Source: Homarus americanus (taxonomy: Eukaryota > Arthropoda > Malacostraca > Decapoda > Nephropidae). From it: DNA of 64,000 bases. Below are positions 1 through 12,805 of the stretch, piece after piece. The first letter of the stretch is position 1. The number at the start of each line of letters is the position of its first letter. Location: the NCBI RefSeq assembly GCF_018991925.1, contig NW_024727757.1, forward strand, positions 169,001 through 233,000, in the 5' to 3' direction. The notes under the pieces were generated by a model. That model had not been told where the DNA came from, searched no databases, and saw nothing but the letters and a program-made list of their open reading frames with translations. A program made the position numbers and the translations under genes.

Positions 1-304
1 TGAGGTTAAGCATGCTTGGGTATCTTCATGTTATCTATTCACGTAAATAGGTTATCATTATACACCTTTTGCAACAAACTATCCACATTGTTTGTCATCC
101 AACAAGCTCACTGAACCTTTGCATTTGTTTACAAACACTAAATTACCTCCGACATACCTTGTTTGCTGCTGTTCATATATTTCGTTTGATGTTTAAATTG
201 TTTTCACTTTGATATTGATAAAAAAAACATGATTGATAAACACTGTCATGTGTTACTTAACAATTATCAAGGACCGGTTATTATTTGTGTTTTCCATTAC
301 AGGA
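1..304. other. Unique AT-rich DNA, nothing recognised
   Basis: No coding, RNA or repeat signal seen apart from the approach to the CT tract. Confidence 0.7.
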
Positions 305-341
<37 letters not shown>

Positions 342-346
342 GTCTC

Positions 347-381
<35 letters not shown>
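305..381. repeat. (CT)n microsatellite with TGTC interruptions
   Basis: Dinucleotide CT tract interrupted about three times by TGTCTC. The open frames over it (LSLSLS, RERERE) are repeat translations. Confidence 0.97.
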
Positions 382-385
<4 letters not shown>

Positions 386-553
386 ACTTGTTTCTTTGTC
401 AGCATAATATCCTACACATTCCTGAATCGGTCTTACGGACATTTCGCTGCTGATGGTAGTAATGACAACAAAACACCTGTATAAGTAGGGGCCAAACTCG
501 GTCAACAGTCAAAGGTCACCAAAACGAACGAGAACACCTAACCTAACCTAACT

Positions 554-1504
554 TAATTCAACTCTCCCAGGTACACCATTAGGAGGTTTAATCATCAGGT
601 GAAATAAACGGGGGTGCCTAATCTTCATATGATACGAAGTTTGCACACACAAAAAAGTTGGCTATGAGGCTCGAGGATAGAAATTAATTTTGCTGTCAGT
701 GTTGCATGTATTGATGGTAGCCACACCCACCCTCACATGTGCGTCTTCTGATGTTTATCTTGTAAGAGTTCCCACTACATTTATATCCACTTTAATGTAC
801 ATCTAGACCGGTATGGAAAATATTTTAACTTTATATCTTAATTAGGAGAATGTAACCATCTAATGTTATTGTTGACGTCATATATTATACAAGGAATTTT
901 TTTTTTTAACGAAGCGAGATTTATGAATTTGTGTGGTGTACAGGTGTCCCGTGCATGTGTGGTTTTATCAGTGAACATTGTATTTTGATAATATATGTTA
1001 ATATTGCTTATTAGGATCATTAATGTGATAAATAATTATTAATTTGTCTATTTTTATACATTACGATTTTTGTGGTCACGTTTCTTTGATTTGTGAATTA
1101 TTATTTCTGAATTATACGAATATTGTACAGTGTTGTGGGATTGCTGCGGCATAACATGTACAGTTGGAGACATTTCCGACTGGTACACTCTGCGTTTTCA
1201 ATCCACCTTCTCTGTGAGGTGTGAGGGAGGAAGGGAGGGAGGAGGATGACTGGGGCGAGTTATGGTGTTTGGGGGCTCGAAGGATAGGAGAGAGTTACAA
1301 TGCAGGATGTATTGAGCAAGGATATAAAAAACAGGACCACCAACCCAACCCAACCTGATCCCGGTCCGCGATTATTGGCGTCATTCGCTCACCTCTTCAG
1401 ATGTCACCAGTCCTCGCTTACCAGGAGAGATGGGGAGGAAGCAGAGAAACTATATCACTAGACCCCGAGAGCTCTACATTGTTTCCCCTTATGGCTCCAG
1501 ATTC
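554..1504. other. Unique noncoding DNA
   Basis: Mixed AT-rich sequence. It is preceded by a short CCTAA block (537-553) and contains an AACCC run near 1334-1350. No supported gene. Confidence 0.65.
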
Positions 1505-1790
1505 TTCTCCTGGACCACGGACCATGAACCCTAAACCTCAGACACGCCTCCTAGATCCTAGACCACGGACCATGAACCCCTACTGGATACTGGACCACAT
1601 ACACGGGCCTTAACCACGCCTTCCTGGACCATGAACCACGAACCCCAACCACACCTCCTTCATTCTGGACCACGGACTATGGACCCTAGCCACGCCTCCT
1701 GGATCCTGGGCCACGAATCATGAACCCCCAACCACGCCTTCCCTTAATTCTGGACCACGGACCTTGAACCGCATCTCCTGGAACCTGGAA
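1505..1790. repeat. Degenerate minisatellite, CTGGACCACGGACCATGAACC
   Basis: About six imperfect copies, near 1511, 1558, 1624, 1668, 1700 and 1750, share the core GGACCACGGACC and a following ATGAACCC. Spacing varies between about 30 and 60 bases. It is an old, diverged array. Confidence 0.75.
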
Positions 1791-2663
1791 CTTGGGTTAC
1801 AAGAGTAGGCCATAAAATTTGTTTCAAGAGACCGGAGCCTTGTTACTATTCCTCCGCGCGTCTCATCTGCTTACAATTTGTGGCTCCATATAGAGACTCT
1901 GTTGAATAGTAAATATCACAGGAATTTAGCAGTCAGTTTTGCTTAGGCGAAGGGGTTGAACACTTCAATTTGTGCCCTGTTTTATGAGGACACAAACACT
2001 CACCTCAGTTTTTTTTATTGTGTAACTAATGACGAATTTGCATAAAAGATAAAAAAAAATGATGAATCGGTGAATATTAAATGATGTGGGGTATTTGTGA
2101 TATTTTGTTAGCTGTTATTAAAATATTGTACAAGTGTAATTCTTTTCCTTGAATCTGCAGAATACGAGGGAATTGATATTACAAGATAAGCGACAGGTCC
2201 ATACGTCTTGTCATCTTTACTGATAATTTTTTATGATTTTTTTTTAAGTTTGACGTTATTTATTTTCCCGGGGTTGAAAATATAATGTTTAAGGTTCAAG
2301 GAGAAGCCGTGTGGTTGTTAGGGTGTGTTAGGGTGTAGCAATTAGGTAGTGGTTGAGCTCAATGTGGTGGTAATTAGGCTGTGGTAGTGGGAGCGTGATG
2401 AGGTTATTAGCGGGGTATGGTATTTAGGATGTGGTAAATACGTAAAAATTGGAGCAGTTGATGAAGTAATGATACAGGTAAGAGCCACCTGTCGTTCCAT
2501 TATAATAGATCTTTGTTGAAATTTATCAGAAAATGAGAGTAAGATTATATCGTACGGTGATGACGATACAGCTGTAATGTGTGCCCTCGTGTAGGCAACT
2601 TATCACTGTCTGTCTGTTATACCTCGATACCAGGACGTTGGGCGTGATACCCTCATATTAGAC
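1791..2663. other. Unique noncoding DNA
   Basis: AT-rich, with a GTGGTAATTAGG-type degenerate patch at 2310-2440. No gene recognised. Confidence 0.6.

Positions 2664-2705
<42 letters not shown>
2664..2705. repeat. (CA)n microsatellite
   Basis: About 20 uninterrupted CA dinucleotides. Confidence 0.97.
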
Positions 2706-4399
2706 AATAAACCCTTATCAGCACATGCAGAACTAATTGCCCATGTCCTAATTCGTACCTATGGCGCCTCTAGACCACCAGACTCCTCTCCACCTTGAGA
2801 CACTAACCAAGACAAACAAGGTAATCACTAGATACACTTACCAACCCAAATATGTTGCGTGTTTTTTTAAGCCCTGTTACAACCTTACGAAATCACAGTA
2901 GTTATAATGGTTCAGTGTTGTTAATATTTCATTTGAGTAGGTCATTAGCCCTGTTGGTTGTTGATGGAAGGAGAGGTTCGTGTAATATGTGTTAGTGGTG
3001 TCTCTCATGCATAGTAAGATACCTAATTTCTTCCCCTCAGACAATAATACCCAATACTCGATAACATCTCTACACGTTTTTGTGTCGTTGGGTAGTAGGG
3101 GCGTTCAACCTGTCCTTATTTCCATTTAACAGCTGTCTGGCTAAGGTGATCATGATGCAGTTAGGACATAAAATGATTCTACTGCATTGGAATATAAAAA
3201 AAAATGAGATTTTAAAATTTTGATATATTTTTGTTCCAGGGAATGTTTTATCATTATCAGTATCAGGTCAGTTATCTGGCTGACTGGCTGGCTGACTGGC
3301 TGGCTGTACAGTCACAAAAACAAAGAGATTAATTCCCTACCATTGGTATGTTTAAGTCAATAGATTACTTATAGTGTTATCAAGACCCTTTGAATTTTTC
3401 CCCCGATGACTTACAGGTTTGCATGTCGTCTCCTACTTTGTTATGAACGTGTAAAAACCCCCAGACAAGGTTCCTCTACCGTGAACTTTTGCCGAACTGC
3501 TCTATATTATTTTAATTTTCCTACTTGGCTCAGTGATCTTGTTTATGTCATGGCGTTCAGTTAGTTTTAATATAGGAGTTTATAGGTATACCTCGGTCCT
3601 GCTATATGACGGGGGTAATATAAAGCAAATTGATTGTAGTTCACTTTTTTTTCTGGTGTTTTATTGTCAGTGTTAAAAGTTTGTACACGATGATGCCTAT
3701 GTGGGCAGACACGCAACCCTGCCACCACCGCCCTCCCCTTACTCCCATCACCCGCCCTATCTCTCCTATCACCCAGCCCCTCCATCCCATCATCGAAGTG
3801 TAATTAATTATTGGGTGATTAAAGATTTTTGGTGCTCTAGAAACATTTCCCGTGATCTACAGACTGTTTCGTAACCTATAAATTAGTTTTCAGGGACTTA
3901 ATGTTCCCCGTTGTTGCAAACTTTTATGTTTGTTTTCGTAAGATATAAAACGTTTCATTTATGAGGACATTTTTTTCGTAAACTGTAAGTCTTTCGTGAA
4001 CAGTATCCTTTATCGTGAATTATGTGTATAACTCTCATAGGAGTATACCATAGCCAGGTGTGAAGATCAACGCTTGACAGATATCATATAGACAGATAAG
4101 AATAGATGAAGGAAGATAGGTTATATATAGATTATACTCGTATATATAAACGATGGTACAAAAACTGTTGGCTCGGATCATCCTAGACCACTTGAGATGA
4201 TGTTGGTTGAGGCTGTATCATCGCTCGTCGGCTTTCTTGAATACCAAAGTTCAATTGAGGTGAGCGAGCCGCTGCACAGTCCAGTCACGGCCACTGTACA
4301 AGAAAACGCAATCTTGGTACTCCATGTTCCCTGGCGGGCGACACCAGCGGCGGTGGAGGTGGTGGAGCTGGCCAAGGTGGAGGCCAGGACCCTTCTCCC
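2706..4399. other. Unique noncoding DNA
   Basis: Holds a short GGCTGACTGGCT repeat at 3275-3306 and a run of CGTGAA-like motifs at 3840-4020. Short open frames here lack recognisable domains. Confidence 0.6.
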
Positions 4400-4566
4400 T
4401 CAGGTGATGGTGATGATGTTGCTGATGATGGTGATGGTGACGGTGGTAGTTATGTTGGTGATTTTGGTGGTGGTGGTTGCGGTGATGATGGTGGTGGTGA
4501 TTGTGGTGGTGATGGTGGTGATGATATTAGTGGTGGTGATGGTAGTAATGGTGATGCTGGTGATAT
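4400..4566. repeat. GGTGAT/GGTGGT triplet-hexamer array
   Basis: Imperfect GTGATG and GGTGGT repeats. The 123-residue frames on both strands here are repeat-derived (runs of V/M or T/I). Confidence 0.85.
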
Positions 4567-5356
4567 AGATAGTACAAACAGTACGATGTGGTGGTGGTGA
4601 CAGCAGAAGATAGAGGCGGTGTTGGTGGTGTTGGTGGGAGTCCCGTTGACACACAGTAAGGCAGGTTGGGGCTGTCAGTGACCCTCCCTCCCTCCCACCC
4701 ACAATACACCAGACCCATTTGTAACATATGTGAACCATGTGTAGGTCGCCTCCTGCCATCATGACGGCCACGCGAGGGTACTAAGAGGCGCCGTCCATAC
4801 CTGAAATGTTTTTGTGACAGAGACGCCCCTAGTGCTCCATCTTGCTTATTGACGTCTTCATGTCCGCTACCCAGTTTGGTTCAAATCGTTGGTAATTGGA
4901 CACACTCGACTACCCCATTTAATTGGTACTTGAAAATCCTATTCCTGAAAGTAATACCTGTTTATTCTTGAGGTTGTGGGCGAACTCTGGAAGTAACTTA
5001 CCTGCCATTACGGACACAGGTGAGTGAAATAGCCAGAAGTAAGTGTTTCTAAGGCTCTCGGTACAACTCTGGCGTGTTTAGTCCTCGCTCGGGGAAATGT
5101 TGGAATGTGTAAACTTTTGTATTCACCAAGACGACTGAGGTTGGTTGGAAGGGGGGGGGGGGTCTAATACTCTCCTCGTCATCCCACCCCACCCCCCGCA
5201 AATCACAATTAGGTAATTATACAGTTATGTGGGAAAGAGTAATTATCCTCTCCACAGTTAATTGGTATATATTAATTTTCTTTCAGCCATAAAATAGTTA
5301 TTTACTGTTTAAATTATGATACAATAGTTCTCATTTCTTTGGGTTTATTTCACTGT
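4567..5356. other. Unique noncoding DNA
   Basis: Includes a G run at 5151-5161 followed by a C-rich stretch. Nothing recognised. Confidence 0.6.
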
Positions 5357-5418
5357 CGTGTGTGTATATGTGTGTGTGTGTGTATGTGTGTGTGTGTGTA
5401 TGTGTGTGTGTGTGTGTT
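5357..5418. repeat. (TG)n microsatellite with TATG interruptions
   Basis: TG tract broken by TATG units. Confidence 0.95.
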
Positions 5419-5582
5419 ATGCCAGGTATGCATGATAGTGCGGGCTGCACCTGTACTCGTACATACATACGTTCACGTGTACGTGTATATCTGTCGACCA
5501 GGATCCTTTATAGCGGGGGTGAGTCAGCAGCTTTATTTCCGTGATGGGTTTGTCTTATCCGGGTCACTGCTGATTTACCCCT

Positions 5583-5840
5583 CCAGTATAGTGCAGTGAC
5601 GGGGCTGAGTTACTCTTCCAGTATAGTGCAGTGACGGGGCTGAGTTACTCCTCCAGTATAGTGCAGTGACGGGGCTGAGTTACTCCTCCAGTATAGTGCA
5701 GTGACGGGGCTGAGTTACTCCTTCAGTATAGTGCAGTGACGGGGCTGAGTTACTCCTCCAGTATAGTGCAGTAACGGGGCTGAGTTACTCCTCCAGTATA
5801 GTGCAGTAACGGGGCTGAGTTACTCCTACAGTACAGTGAC
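5583..5840. repeat. 35-bp tandem repeat, about 7 copies
   Basis: Core AGTATAGTGCAGTGACGGGG followed by CTGAGTTACTCCTCC. Copies start near 5584, 5619, 5654, 5689, 5724, 5759 and 5794, with a truncated last copy. Copies differ at only one or two positions, so the array is young. Confidence 0.95.
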
Positions 5841-7213
5841 GGGATTTGTTCACTGTAATAATGAAATGAGGAACACCTGAGAGTTGCTGTATTAAGTGAA
5901 GGTTAGGTTAAGTTTATATTGGATACAGAGGGTGTTTACATGTGAATTATTCCCTAATAGGTGTACAGGGCAGCATAGTGTTGCCATTTGAAATATATTA
6001 GGGTGCCATTTTAGGTGTTCTAGAGGCCATACTATATGCCATATGAAGGGGCAAGTTTTCACTGTACTAAACATAGCTGGAAGTTCTTATCGGGGTGTTA
6101 ACAGTACAGGCAAAACAGGTGTTGAAATTTAATACACACAGTAGACACAATGTTATCTGAGTATAGGCATCATCTTACCTGCTATATTCACCTTGAGTGT
6201 TTGTTATTGTTTATTATCGTCATTATATCATTCACACTGTTTATGATAAGACTACCTAAACAGTTTCACATTATACACTATTCAACGTTAATGAAAACAA
6301 TATAACAATGTCTTTCAGTGATGAGAGAGAGATGGTTGTCAGGCTGAAGGAGTTTTTATAATATGTAGATAAATATTTGTGCCGGACGTCTGGCACCGGA
6401 CAGGGTTAAGACTTAAACAATGTAATATATTGGTGAATATATTACTGTAGTGTAAATATCATAGAGAGAGAGTGGGAGGGAGAAGGAGTGAGGGAGAGAG
6501 GGGGGGGGGAAGAGAGAGAGGGAGAGGGAGGTACAGTTTGGGTTATATCGTAATGTAAATGCAAATAGAGAGAAGCTCTTCCTGCGCGTAATGAGGGAAC
6601 TCCTGAATACCATTTGTAGACACGAGGAACAGGGAAGTATTATTTCCCTATTATGTAAATGCCGCTTAAATTCATCTTAATAAAAGTTTCGCATTTTATT
6701 CACTCCTGCTGTTGAGAGATTTACTCCCTCAAGGACCGCACGCCGTCTCAAACGTGTTATGGATTGTCGACAGAATAAATACTGTGACATAAATCCGCCG
6801 GGTAAATTGATTAAAGAAACACGATGTAGACCGGAGCTCCTTAACAAATTCGTATAACACCATGAAACAGAAAACACAATTCAGAAGTCGTGAAAAAGTT
6901 TGGGAATAAAAAAAATGATTTGTCAAGCCCAAGAGGTAGTAGAGGAGAGCCCGGATAAAACACGCGAGCTATCAGGTTAGATTGGCAGGTGACAGCAGGA
7001 GTGTGAGACCCTCGCGAAGTTGGTGTTGACTACTTAATTGGTAGCAGCAGGCGGCGCTGACGCAGGCCCACCTCCTGGTAGTGACGCGGGGATTTCACTA
7101 AGCAGAGACGTGCCATGGGCTGACGCGGACGAGGGCGGGGGGTGGCGGATTATGCTAAAGACTGGGGCGGATATGGAAAAAGGTTGAGATGAGGTGAAGG
7201 GGATGAGAACAGG
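5841..7213. other. Mostly unique DNA with a GA-rich patch
   Basis: Contains a GA/GGGA purine tract at 6463-6530 and a short GC-richer block at 7030-7145 (GCGGCGCTGACGCAGG). Small open frames at 6413-6932 on the minus strand have no recognisable domain. No gene supported. Confidence 0.6.
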
Positions 7214-7266
7214 TGAGAGAGAGAGAGGGTAGGGTAGGGTAGGGTAGGGTAGGGTAGGGTAGGTTA
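7214..7266. repeat. GA tract then (TAGGG)n
   Basis: A short GA run followed by about eight AGGGT units, a telomere-like variant ending in AGGTTATGG. Confidence 0.9.
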
Positions 7267-7529
7267 TGGTAGGCTGAAGGAGAAAGGAAAGGGTAGATTA
7301 ATAATAAATGTAGAAGAAGAAAAGCTGGAGATAATAGAGTAAGGAAGTCAAAATATGGTAGATAATTACAGTAGAAGTGAATGAAAAGGAAGAAAAGGGT
7401 GTATGTTAGAAGTAGACCCGAGAAAAGAAAAGAGGGAGAGGTCGAAGGAATGACCCCCCCCCAAAAGGAAAAGAAGGGTCATTAGAAGAATATCCCGCTA
7501 AAGGAATAAAAAACCCACAGAATGAGATA

Positions 7530-7536
7530 GAGGAAA

Positions 7537-7576
<40 letters not shown>

Positions 7577-7585
7577 AGGGAGGGA
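7530..7585. repeat. (GA)n microsatellite
   Basis: GA/GAAA purine run ending in G7 and GGGA. Confidence 0.93.
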
Positions 7586-7789
7586 CTGTGGATCAAGGTG
7601 GAGAGGAGAAGGTTGAGAAACTGTCGGCCAGGTGGATGGGAGGTAAGGATTAGTGCAGGTAAAAATGAGATGTGATAACTTGGATGCTGCAGGTAAGGAA
7701 GAGAGAGGCGTCAAGGAGGTGTTGGAAGAAGGAGGTGGAGAGTTCTGTCTGTTTTAGAGTCTGATGGAATGAAGGGCTGGATGTAGGGG

Positions 7790-8195
7790 GGTAGGGAGGA
7801 GAGAGGGAGAGAGGGAGGGATGGGAGAGAGGGAGAGGGAGGGATGGAGAGAGGGAGGGATGGAGAGGGAGGGATGGAGAGAGGGAGGGATGGAGAGAGGG
7901 GGGATGGAGAGAGGGAGAGATGAGAGAGGAGGGATGGAGAGAGGAGGGATGGAGAGAGAGAGGGAGGAGAGAGAGGGAGGGATGGAGAGAGAGAGGGATG
8001 GAGAGAGAGAGGGATGGAGAGAGAGGGAGGGATGGAGAGTGGGAGGGATGGAGAGGGATGGAGAGAGGGAGAGATGTAGAGAGGTAGGGATGGAGAGAGG
8101 GAGGGATGGAGAGAGGGAGGGATGGAGAGAGGGAGGGATGGAGAGAGGGAGGGATGGAGTGAGGTAGGGACGGAGAGAGGGAGATGGGGGAGGTA
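7790..8195. repeat. GGGAGGGATGGAGAGA minisatellite
   Basis: Roughly 400 bp of purine-rich 15-16-bp units built from GGATGGAGAGAGGGAG with length variants. The 157- and 115-residue frames across it (SLPLSIPPSLHP, GWREGGMERE) are repeat translations. Confidence 0.95.
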
Positions 8196-8603
8196 AGGTA
8201 CCCTATAGTGGAAAAGAATATAGTCATCAGATGCCCCGTGTAACTTGGTAACTTTGAGGTATTGGTTGGGTTACTGTGTTAAATGATAAAGGATTAAATA
8301 ATGCTTAACTTATGTGTACTTACCAGCCATGTTAAGTTGGAACTGATGTGATATTGTGATAAAACAGCGAGAGACGCCTAACGAGAGAAAACAAATTACG
8401 ATTTCCTTACGAGAGATTTTTTTTAAGTTTCTAATTATTGTTGACGTCTTGTTAGGTTAGGCATAATTGTAATTGCAAATGTAATTACCAGACATTTGTA
8501 CGAAGTCACTTAAACTGGAACGAATAAACAGACTCATTGCTCCGGCTCTCTCTGCGGTGAGGGTTTCAATGGAACTGGTTTTCGTAAATCTGCATACATA
8601 TAA
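8196..8603. other. Unique noncoding DNA
   Basis: AT-rich, with one short GTTAGGTTAGG block near 8450. Nothing else seen. Confidence 0.6.
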
Positions 8604-9075
8604 AACCTTCCTGTGACTGTAACCTAACCTAACCTTCCTGTGACTGTAACCTAACCTAACCTTCCTGTGACTGTAACCTAACCTAACCTAACCTAACCTT
8701 CCTGTGACTGTAACCTAACCTTCCATAGCGGCTGTAACCTAACCTAACCCTTTCCACCTGTGGCTGTAACCTAACCCTAACCTACCTGTGACTGGCAACC
8801 TAGCACTTACCTTCATGACTGTAACCTAACCTAACCTAACCTAACCTTCCTCTGGCTTTAACCTAACCTAACCTAACCTTCCTGTGACTGTAACCTAACC
8901 TAACCTAACCTTCCTGTGACTGTAACCTAACCTAACCTTCCTGTGACTGTAACCTAACCTAACCTAACCTAACCTTCCTCTGGCTGTAACCTAACCTATC
9001 CTAACCTTCCTCTGGCTGTAACCTAACCTATCCTAACCTTCCTCTGGCTGTAACCTAACCTAACCTAACCTCGTT
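8604..9075. repeat. Telomere-pentamer hybrid minisatellite, (CCTAA)n plus TTCCTGTGACTG
   Basis: Blocks of two to five CCTAA pentamers are separated by a 12-bp spacer TTCCTGTGACTG or its variant TTCCTCTGGCTG. About 14 to 16 spacer copies are visible. CCTAA is the complement of the arthropod telomere unit TTAGG, so this is an interstitial telomere-derived array. Confidence 0.92.
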
Positions 9076-9159
9076 CGTGGATGTAGACGACTTTGGAGTT
9101 ATGACGTCATGTTGTTTAAATTCATCAATATTTACCTCAACTTTCTCAAGACTCAGGTA

Positions 9160-9850
9160 ATCACACCCCTCCCTCCCTCTATAATGCTTATCTCCCTCCC
9201 TCTGTAATGCTCATCTCTCTCCTTCTATATTACTCACCTCCCTATAATACTCTCCTCCCTCCCTCTATAATACTCACCTTCCTCCATCTATAATACTCAC
9301 CTACCTTTATAATACTCATCTCCCTCCCTCTATAATGCTACCTCCTCCTAGGCCCGTACTCACTTTCCTCCATGTCTCCTCCCTCCTCTATAATGCTCAT
9401 CTCTCCCTCTATAATATTCACCTCCCTCTGTATAGTGCTCCCCTCCCTCCTCTATAATACTCCCCACCTCTAATACTCGCCTCCTCCTCTATAATAAAAC
9501 CTCTCTCCCTCTATAATACTCCCCTCCCTCCCTCTATAATACTCACCTCCCTCCCTCTATAATACTCACACCTCCCACTCCTCCTATTATACTCACCTCC
9601 CTCCCTTTATAATACTCACCTCCCTTTATAATACTCACCTTCCTCCCTCTATAATACTCTCCTCCCTCCCTCTATAATACTCACCTACCTCTAATACTCG
9701 CCTCCCTCCCTCTATAATACTCACTTCCATCCCTCTATAATACTCACCTACCTCTAATACTCGCCTCCCTCCCTCTATAATACTCGCCTCCCTCCCTCTA
9801 TAATACTCGCCTCCCTCACACTATAATATTCACCTCCTCCCTTCCTCCCT
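9160..9850. repeat. CTCCCTCCCTCTATAATACTCAC minisatellite
   Basis: About 690 bp of 23-25-bp units pairing a pyrimidine block with TATAATACTCAC (variants TATAATGCTCATC, CTAATACTCGC). Indels are frequent. Confidence 0.93.
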
Positions 9851-10045
9851 TTCTATGTCATTCTCTGTTGTTTATATTAGCAAAAATATTTTCAGTATGA
9901 ATCGACAAAGTCATTTAAGTAACGAGTATCATTTTCTCTCGTATTTAACGAAGTTATTTGAGTAACTTCAACAAATATTTTTTCTTACTTTTTGAGATTG
10001 TCATTTGAACTTGAGTAAATTATTTTATTTATAAATACATGGGAA

Positions 10046-10078
<33 letters not shown>

Positions 10079-10079
10079 A

Positions 10080-10114
<35 letters not shown>

Positions 10115-10141
10115 AACTACTACTACTACTACTACTACTAC

Positions 10142-10180
<39 letters not shown>
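10046..10180. repeat. (CTA)n then (AAT)n trinucleotide array
   Basis: CTA triplets with two CAA interruptions switch abruptly to AAT triplets near 10141. The LLLLL-IIIII frame is an artefact. Confidence 0.97.
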
Positions 10181-10182
<2 letters not shown>

Positions 10183-10502
10183 CGTAGTTGTGGTGTTGGC
10201 GACAGCTTCTACGCCTTAAACAAATTATTATCCAAAAATAACGTCATATTATACAACAATGCCTTACGAATTGGTACGTTGTTAGAGGAAGGGACTAACA
10301 GTGTATGAGTGTATGTTAGTAAAACCTGCAAGAAGTAAGATGAATTTTATAACGAGTTTGTAAAGTGCAAGAGTAATAGGCAGTCATGGAACAACGCATG
10401 GTTAGAGTTGTGTAATTACAATAGTAGAGGGTTAATGTAGAGTAGTGCATGATACAAGGCGTATGTAAGTTCTAAGGTCAAAGTTAGTGGCAGTGCATGA
10501 CA
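10181..10502. other. Unique noncoding DNA
   Basis: No gene or RNA signal recognised. Confidence 0.6.
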
Positions 10503-10720
10503 ATAGTGACAAGATGGGGGTTAAGGTGAGCGAGGTTATCGTAGGTACAGGGGTTAAGGTTAAGGTGGGTAATCACGTGTAGTACAAGGGTTAAGGTTAG
10601 GTGGGCAATTGGCCCAGAAGGTACAGGGGTTAAGGTAAGGTGGGTAATCGTAAGAATACAAGGGTTAAGGAATGGGTTATCGTAGGTACAGGGGTTAAGG
10701 TTAAGGTGGGTAATCGTAGT
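10503..10720. repeat. Degenerate GGGTTAAGGTGGGTAATCGTAGGTACA repeat
   Basis: Four to five diverged copies of a GGTTAAGGTGGGTAATCG segment followed by TAGGTACAG. Confidence 0.75.
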
Positions 10721-10770
10721 TAATGATGAGGTATATTTAGGTCGGTGTTAACAAGTCATACTGAGGAAAA

Positions 10771-10880
10771 GACGAGACAGACAGACAGACAGACAGACAG
10801 ACATACGGACAGACAGATCCCAACAAAGACGATACAGATAGAGAAATAATTATCAGGTAAGATACATGACTGCTATCTAC

Positions 10881-10914
<34 letters not shown>
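10771..10914. repeat. (GACA)n and (CA)n microsatellites
   Basis: GACA tetranucleotides at 10774-10812 and a CA tract at 10884-10914, with about 70 bp of unique DNA between. Confidence 0.93.
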
Positions 10915-10918
<4 letters not shown>

Positions 10919-11146
10919 CTCCACAAGAGGCACCGATTGCTATTCTAGATAAAAGGAATATTCCCGTTAAGAGATAAGAAAGACAATTGGCCGATAAGAA
11001 ACACGGATGAGAGACTCAGTTGGCAAATCAGGTACCCAAAGGCGTGAGAAATATGAGAAAATATGACGGTAGAGTGAACAGCGAGTGAAGATTCCCATCT
11101 ATACCACAATGAATGCTGAGGGTGACTCCAGCTAAGGTGCAGTACC

Positions 11147-11150
<4 letters not shown>

Positions 11151-11194
<44 letters not shown>
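11151..11194. repeat. (TC)n microsatellite
   Basis: About 21 uninterrupted TC units. Confidence 0.97.
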
Positions 11195-11198
<4 letters not shown>

Positions 11199-11224
11199 TT
11201 TCCAAAAAGCTAAAATACGTCGAG

Positions 11225-11470
11225 GAACGATGGGTGGGAACGATAAAATATGATGATAATGGGAGTAAGGATAAAATTGATAATGATGGGAGGAAGGACA
11301 AGGTATGATAATGATGGGAGGAACGATAACACAGGATGATAAATAACGAGGCAGTGAAACACGTTGATGATGATGATGGGAAGAACGATAACAGGTAATA
11401 ATAATAGAAGGAGTAATAACACACAATGATGATAATGATGAGAAGCGATAGCACATGATAATAATGATAG
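11225..11470. repeat. Degenerate GATGGGAGGAACGATAACA repeat
   Basis: ATGATAATGATGGGAGGAAC-like units recur about six times with heavy divergence. The large minus-strand frames here (SYYHYYH and similar) derive from it. Confidence 0.7.
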
Positions 11471-12437
11471 TAGGAGAAACGATATACTATAACGAACACC
11501 ACGACAAGCGATAACCAACGAGTTCCTTCGCTTATACTGAGGGGGGGGGGTGAGCGGTAATGACAGGCCGCATCTTAGATCATGAATTGGTGATGAGGAG
11601 GAACCGAGAGCTCGAGATGTGTATGACTCTCAGTGATCTCATAACAGGTGTATTGATGGGCAGGTGGGAGACAGATAATGTCTTTTGACCACAGCCGATT
11701 AAGGGGAAGGGGAAGGGGGGGGGGTGATTTTTGGGTGTATGAGTGTTCAGATATACAGTTCGTCGTGATAATTTTTCCGACTATCACTCACACCTCCGTC
11801 ACTCTCACTCATACACTTGTCCATACTCACAACCCTCTTACTCACTCACTCACTCACTTATGTAGTGGAGGTGCCAACATGATTGTATGATGTAGTAGCA
11901 GGGGTGCCAACATAACTACTCACGGTTAAACAGCAGTATCAGCAGTCCCAACAGCAGGGGTGCCAGAGTAAGCAGGGGTGGGGCATCTCTATCTGGGGGA
12001 CCGTGATGGTGAGGGGCCGTTTTATTACATGTAACATAAATCACTGTCAACGAGGCAACAATCGCAACAGCGGCGGCGGTCATGCAGAGACGGTCGCACC
12101 ACAGGGCATAAAAGTGAACAAAGAAAAGAGAGACGCCCAGGGAAACGATGCCTCAACCTTGTTCAAAGACGAATGCATGTATGATCGCCAAAAGCTTGAA
12201 TAGAATTTAGATTTAATGTAGGTGAATTTTTTGCCTGTTATCGTTAGCATGTGAAAGGAAAGGCGGATGTGGGTATTAAATCTGGCGCGAGGACTGTCTT
12301 GTCACATATTGTACCCAGGGTGTTAGCGGTGCTTATATAAAAAAAAAAAGAGGAGTTTTTCCCCGGTTCTTCCATAATGTTAGGGGAAGGAATTTCACGG
12401 TGGGATTTTATCGAGTCGCAGAAGAGAATTGGAGCAT
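11471..12437. other. Unique DNA, one unrecognised 66-codon frame
   Basis: Contains an ACTC repeat at 11837-11862, GGGGTGCCAACAT-like repeats at 11865-11960, and an ATG frame at 12003-12203 (plus) with ordinary amino-acid composition but no recognisable domain. I do not call it a gene. Confidence 0.55.
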
Positions 12438-12439
12438 TA

Positions 12440-12469
<30 letters not shown>
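12438..12469. repeat. (GAT)n trinucleotide
   Basis: About ten GAT units. Confidence 0.95.
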
Positions 12470-12471
<2 letters not shown>

Positions 12472-12547
12472 ATTAAATATATATATCTTGAGATTGTAAT
12501 GGCGGGAGTGGGAGTATTTTCATATTCTTAAGGTATGTGTTGAAGTG

Positions 12548-12805
12548 TTTACATTTATTGGTTTATTAACGTGATGTATATTGAAAGATACTGGTTTAAT
12601 GGTTTATTCACGTGTTTTTTTATGAAAGATACTGGTTTATTCACGTGTTTTATTATGAAAGATATTGGTTTACTGGCTTTATTATGAAAGCTTGGTTTAT
12701 TTACGGTTTTTATTATAAAAGATAGGTTTATTTACAAGTAATATTATGAAAAAATATAAATTTATTAACGTGATATATTATGAAAGATACTGATTTATTC
12801 ACGTG
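12548..12805. repeat. AT-rich degenerate tandem repeat
   Basis: About six copies of a 35-45-bp unit containing GGTTTATTCACGTG and TATTATGAAAGATA, progressively diverged. Confidence 0.75.
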
